This document shows positions 50,424 through 51,486 of a DNA stretch of 51,486 nt, piece by piece. The stretch's first letter is position 1, and each line of letters opens with the position of its first letter. A model generated the notes under the pieces. That model was not told the origin of the DNA, did not search any database, and was given only the letters and a program-made list of their open reading frames with translations. The stretch covers positions 1 to 51,486 of the forward strand of contig NZ_UETD01000019.1 of NCBI RefSeq assembly GCF_900116855.1, written 5' to 3'. The position numbers were made by a program, and so were the translations under genes. This stretch comes from Ruminococcus flavefaciens (GTDB lineage: Bacteria; Bacillota; Clostridia; Oscillospirales; Ruminococcaceae).

Positions 50424-50483
50424 AAAAAAGGACTCGATTCCAGTGTTTTCACATTTCGTGATAACCACTAAAACCGAGTCCTT
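50424..50483 (-). terminator. Terminator facing the ICE
   Basis: AAGGACTCGATT and AACCGAGTCCTT form a 12-bp stem with one mismatch; on the minus strand the stem is followed by TTTTTT. It stops transcripts arriving from the rRNA operon side and so insulates the ICE operon. Confidence 0.75.
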
Positions 50484-50532
50484 GAACTTTATAATATGAA
50501 CATGACAATTTAATCGCAGTATGAGAAAAATT

Positions 50533-50595
50533 AAAAAAAGACACTCAACCAAAAGATAGCCGCATCTCCATAAGAAACGCTATCTCAGTTGAGTA
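50533..50595 (-). terminator. Terminator of the rRNA/tRNA operon
   Basis: ACTCAAC...AGATAGC (50543-50560) pairs with GCTATCT...GTTGAGT (50579-50594), and the minus strand continues with TTTTTTT. It lies 15 bases after the encoded CCA end of tRNA-Asn. Confidence 0.85.
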
Positions 50596-50609
50596 TCTCT
50601 CTTCATTTT

Positions 50610-50685
50610 TGGCTCCCCCTGCCCGGCTCGAACGGGCGACAACTCGGTTAACAGCCGAGTGCTCTACCGACTGAGCTAAGGAGGA
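50610..50685 (-). tRNA. tRNA-Asn (GTT)
   Basis: Seventy-six bases including an encoded CCA. The acceptor stem TCCTCCT/AGGGGGA, D-arm GCTC/GAGC, anticodon loop CTGTTAA and T-arm with GTTCGAG are all in place. It is intact and is the last gene of the rRNA operon. Confidence 0.95.
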
Positions 50686-50694
50686 ATATATTTA

Positions 50695-50727
50695 ACTAAT
50701 GTTGTAAATTTCTTTAACAACATTAGT
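50695..50727. repeat. 11-bp hairpin between tRNA-Asn and the tRNA remnant
   Basis: ACTAATGTTGT and ACAACATTAGT are exact complements with an 11-base loop. The hairpin lies between the intact tRNA-Asn and the truncated copy. It may be a processing or attenuation structure; there is no clear T-run on the minus strand. Confidence 0.5.
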
Positions 50728-50779
50728 CTTTTATATTAGCTCGTTTATCCTCACGGTGATTGGTATAATCTCTTACACT

Positions 50780-50805
50780 TGCTCTACCGACTGAGCTAAG
50801 GAGGA
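50780..50805 (-). pseudogene. Truncated tRNA, 5' half identical to tRNA-Asn
   Basis: The 31 bases at 50780-50810 are identical to 50660-50690 and cover the 5' flank, acceptor 5' strand and D-arm of tRNA-Asn. After the D-arm the sequence is unrelated and no T-arm is found. This is a remnant of a second tRNA copy, from a tandem-array deletion or an old integration event. Confidence 0.75.
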
Positions 50806-50813
50806 ATATAAAT

Positions 50814-50929
<116 letters not shown>

Positions 50930-50938
50930 TATATTAAG

Positions 50939-51010
50939 TGACCCGTACCAGAATCGAACTGGTGTTACCGGCGTGAGAGGCCGGTGTCTTAACCGCTTGA
51001 CCAACGGGCC
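50939..51010 (-). tRNA. tRNA-Glu (CTC)
   Basis: Seventy-two bases, CCA not encoded. The acceptor stem GGCCCGT/ACGGGTC and the anticodon stem CCGGC/GCCGG enclose the loop CTCTCAC with anticodon CTC. The T-arm GTTCGAT is present. Confidence 0.92.
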
Positions 51011-51018
51011 AAAAAAAT

Positions 51019-51094
51019 TGGTGCACCATCGGGGACTCGAACCCAGGACCCACTGATTAAGAGTCAGTTGCTCTACCAACTGAGCTAATGGTGC
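51019..51094 (-). tRNA. tRNA-Lys (CTT)
   Basis: Seventy-six bases with encoded CCA. Acceptor GCACCAT/ATGGTGC, anticodon stem ACTGA/TCAGT with loop CTCTTAA (anticodon CTT) and T-loop GTTCGAG. Confidence 0.95.
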
Positions 51095-51230
51095 ATTTCA
51101 AACTGCTTAACTATTATATCACATTTAAAGTGATTTGTCAAGCGATTTCTTCAATTTTTTTTGAAAAAACTTTTGAAGGAATAAAGCGTAATGCGAGGCG
51201 AAGAACACATTGAATGAAGTAAAAAGGAAA

Positions 51231-51486
<256 letters not shown>

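Noticed and set aside
50610..50685. tRNA-Asn as the attachment site of the ICE
   Set aside because: The neighbouring tRNA is tempting, but no second copy of its 3' end occurs at the left side of the window, no integrase gene lies next to it, and an intact rRNA-operon terminator follows the tRNA. It cannot be excluded if the left end lies outside the window.

Overview
The window is a low-to-medium GC Firmicutes chromosome segment, most like Ruminococcus or a close relative in the Oscillospiraceae. That rests on the gene families, the strong AGGAGG-type ribosome binding sites and the style of the conjugation module; no species can be named from the sequence alone. Every protein gene I accept lies on the minus strand, so the window reads right to left. 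At the far right (50.5-51.5 kb) is the 3' end of an rRNA operon: 23S 3' end, tRNA-Lys, tRNA-Glu, 5S, a broken tRNA copy, tRNA-Asn and a strong terminator. Almost everything left of it is an integrative and conjugative element (ICE) or ICE-like island. Its left boundary is not proven; it probably lies near or beyond the large serine recombinase at 1.4-3.0 kb.

Layout from right to left. 50.1-38.1 kb is a long run of accessory genes that probably act early or protect the element: two paralogous unknown proteins, ribbon-helix-helix proteins, a DUF4314 protein, a cytosine and an adenine DNA methyltransferase, a BRO/antirepressor protein, a YubB/Api92-like protein, a pentapeptide-repeat protein, a DUF3849-YodL-DUF3846 fusion and SpoVG. 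39.1-31.1 kb is the cell-surface block: a transglutaminase-like lipoprotein, a 1454-residue NlpC/P60-SpaA adhesin with its own class B sortase, a VirB2-like subunit and a lipoprotein. 31.1-20.7 kb is the DNA-transfer machine: Toprim/DUF3991 protein, VirD4 coupling protein, VirB6-like and PrgI/VirB3-like proteins, VirB4 encoded as two polypeptides, DUF3848, and a membrane-anchored NlpC/P60 relative that seems to lack its catalytic residues. 20.7-17.8 kb holds a hairpin-rich oriT candidate, a relaxosome accessory protein and a MobP-type relaxase with a Sel1-repeat tail.

Between the relaxase and the left ICE module sits a cargo block (17.7-7.0 kb). It starts with a Tn916-type tyrosine integrase enclosed by perfect 19-bp inverted repeats, then an Agr-type quorum-sensing locus in the order response regulator, histidine kinase, AgrD, AgrB. 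Next come a small secreted protein, a lipoprotein, an ABC ATPase and permease, a secreted protein made of two repeats, an XRE regulator and a Com-like zinc-ribbon protein. The simplest reading is that a cyclic peptide made and sensed by the agr genes controls the secreted proteins and the ABC system. The left ICE module (6.8-1.3 kb) holds a sigma-like regulator, a 500-bp GC-rich structured non-coding region, a MazF-like toxin with no visible antitoxin, a DinG-like helicase, three tiny genes and the serine recombinase. A truncated AlbA/Schlafen-like ATP-binding regulator runs off the left edge.

The observations I rate most highly are: (1) a shared C-terminal tail, an acidic stretch followed by a Met-x-Met-like end, on about eleven otherwise unrelated ICE accessory proteins; (2) the 19-bp inverted repeats around the integrase, with a terminator on the opposite strand that has no gene to serve in the present orientation; (3) the ICE-borne agr/secreted-protein/ABC cassette; and (4) the large structured non-coding region upstream of the MazF-like gene.
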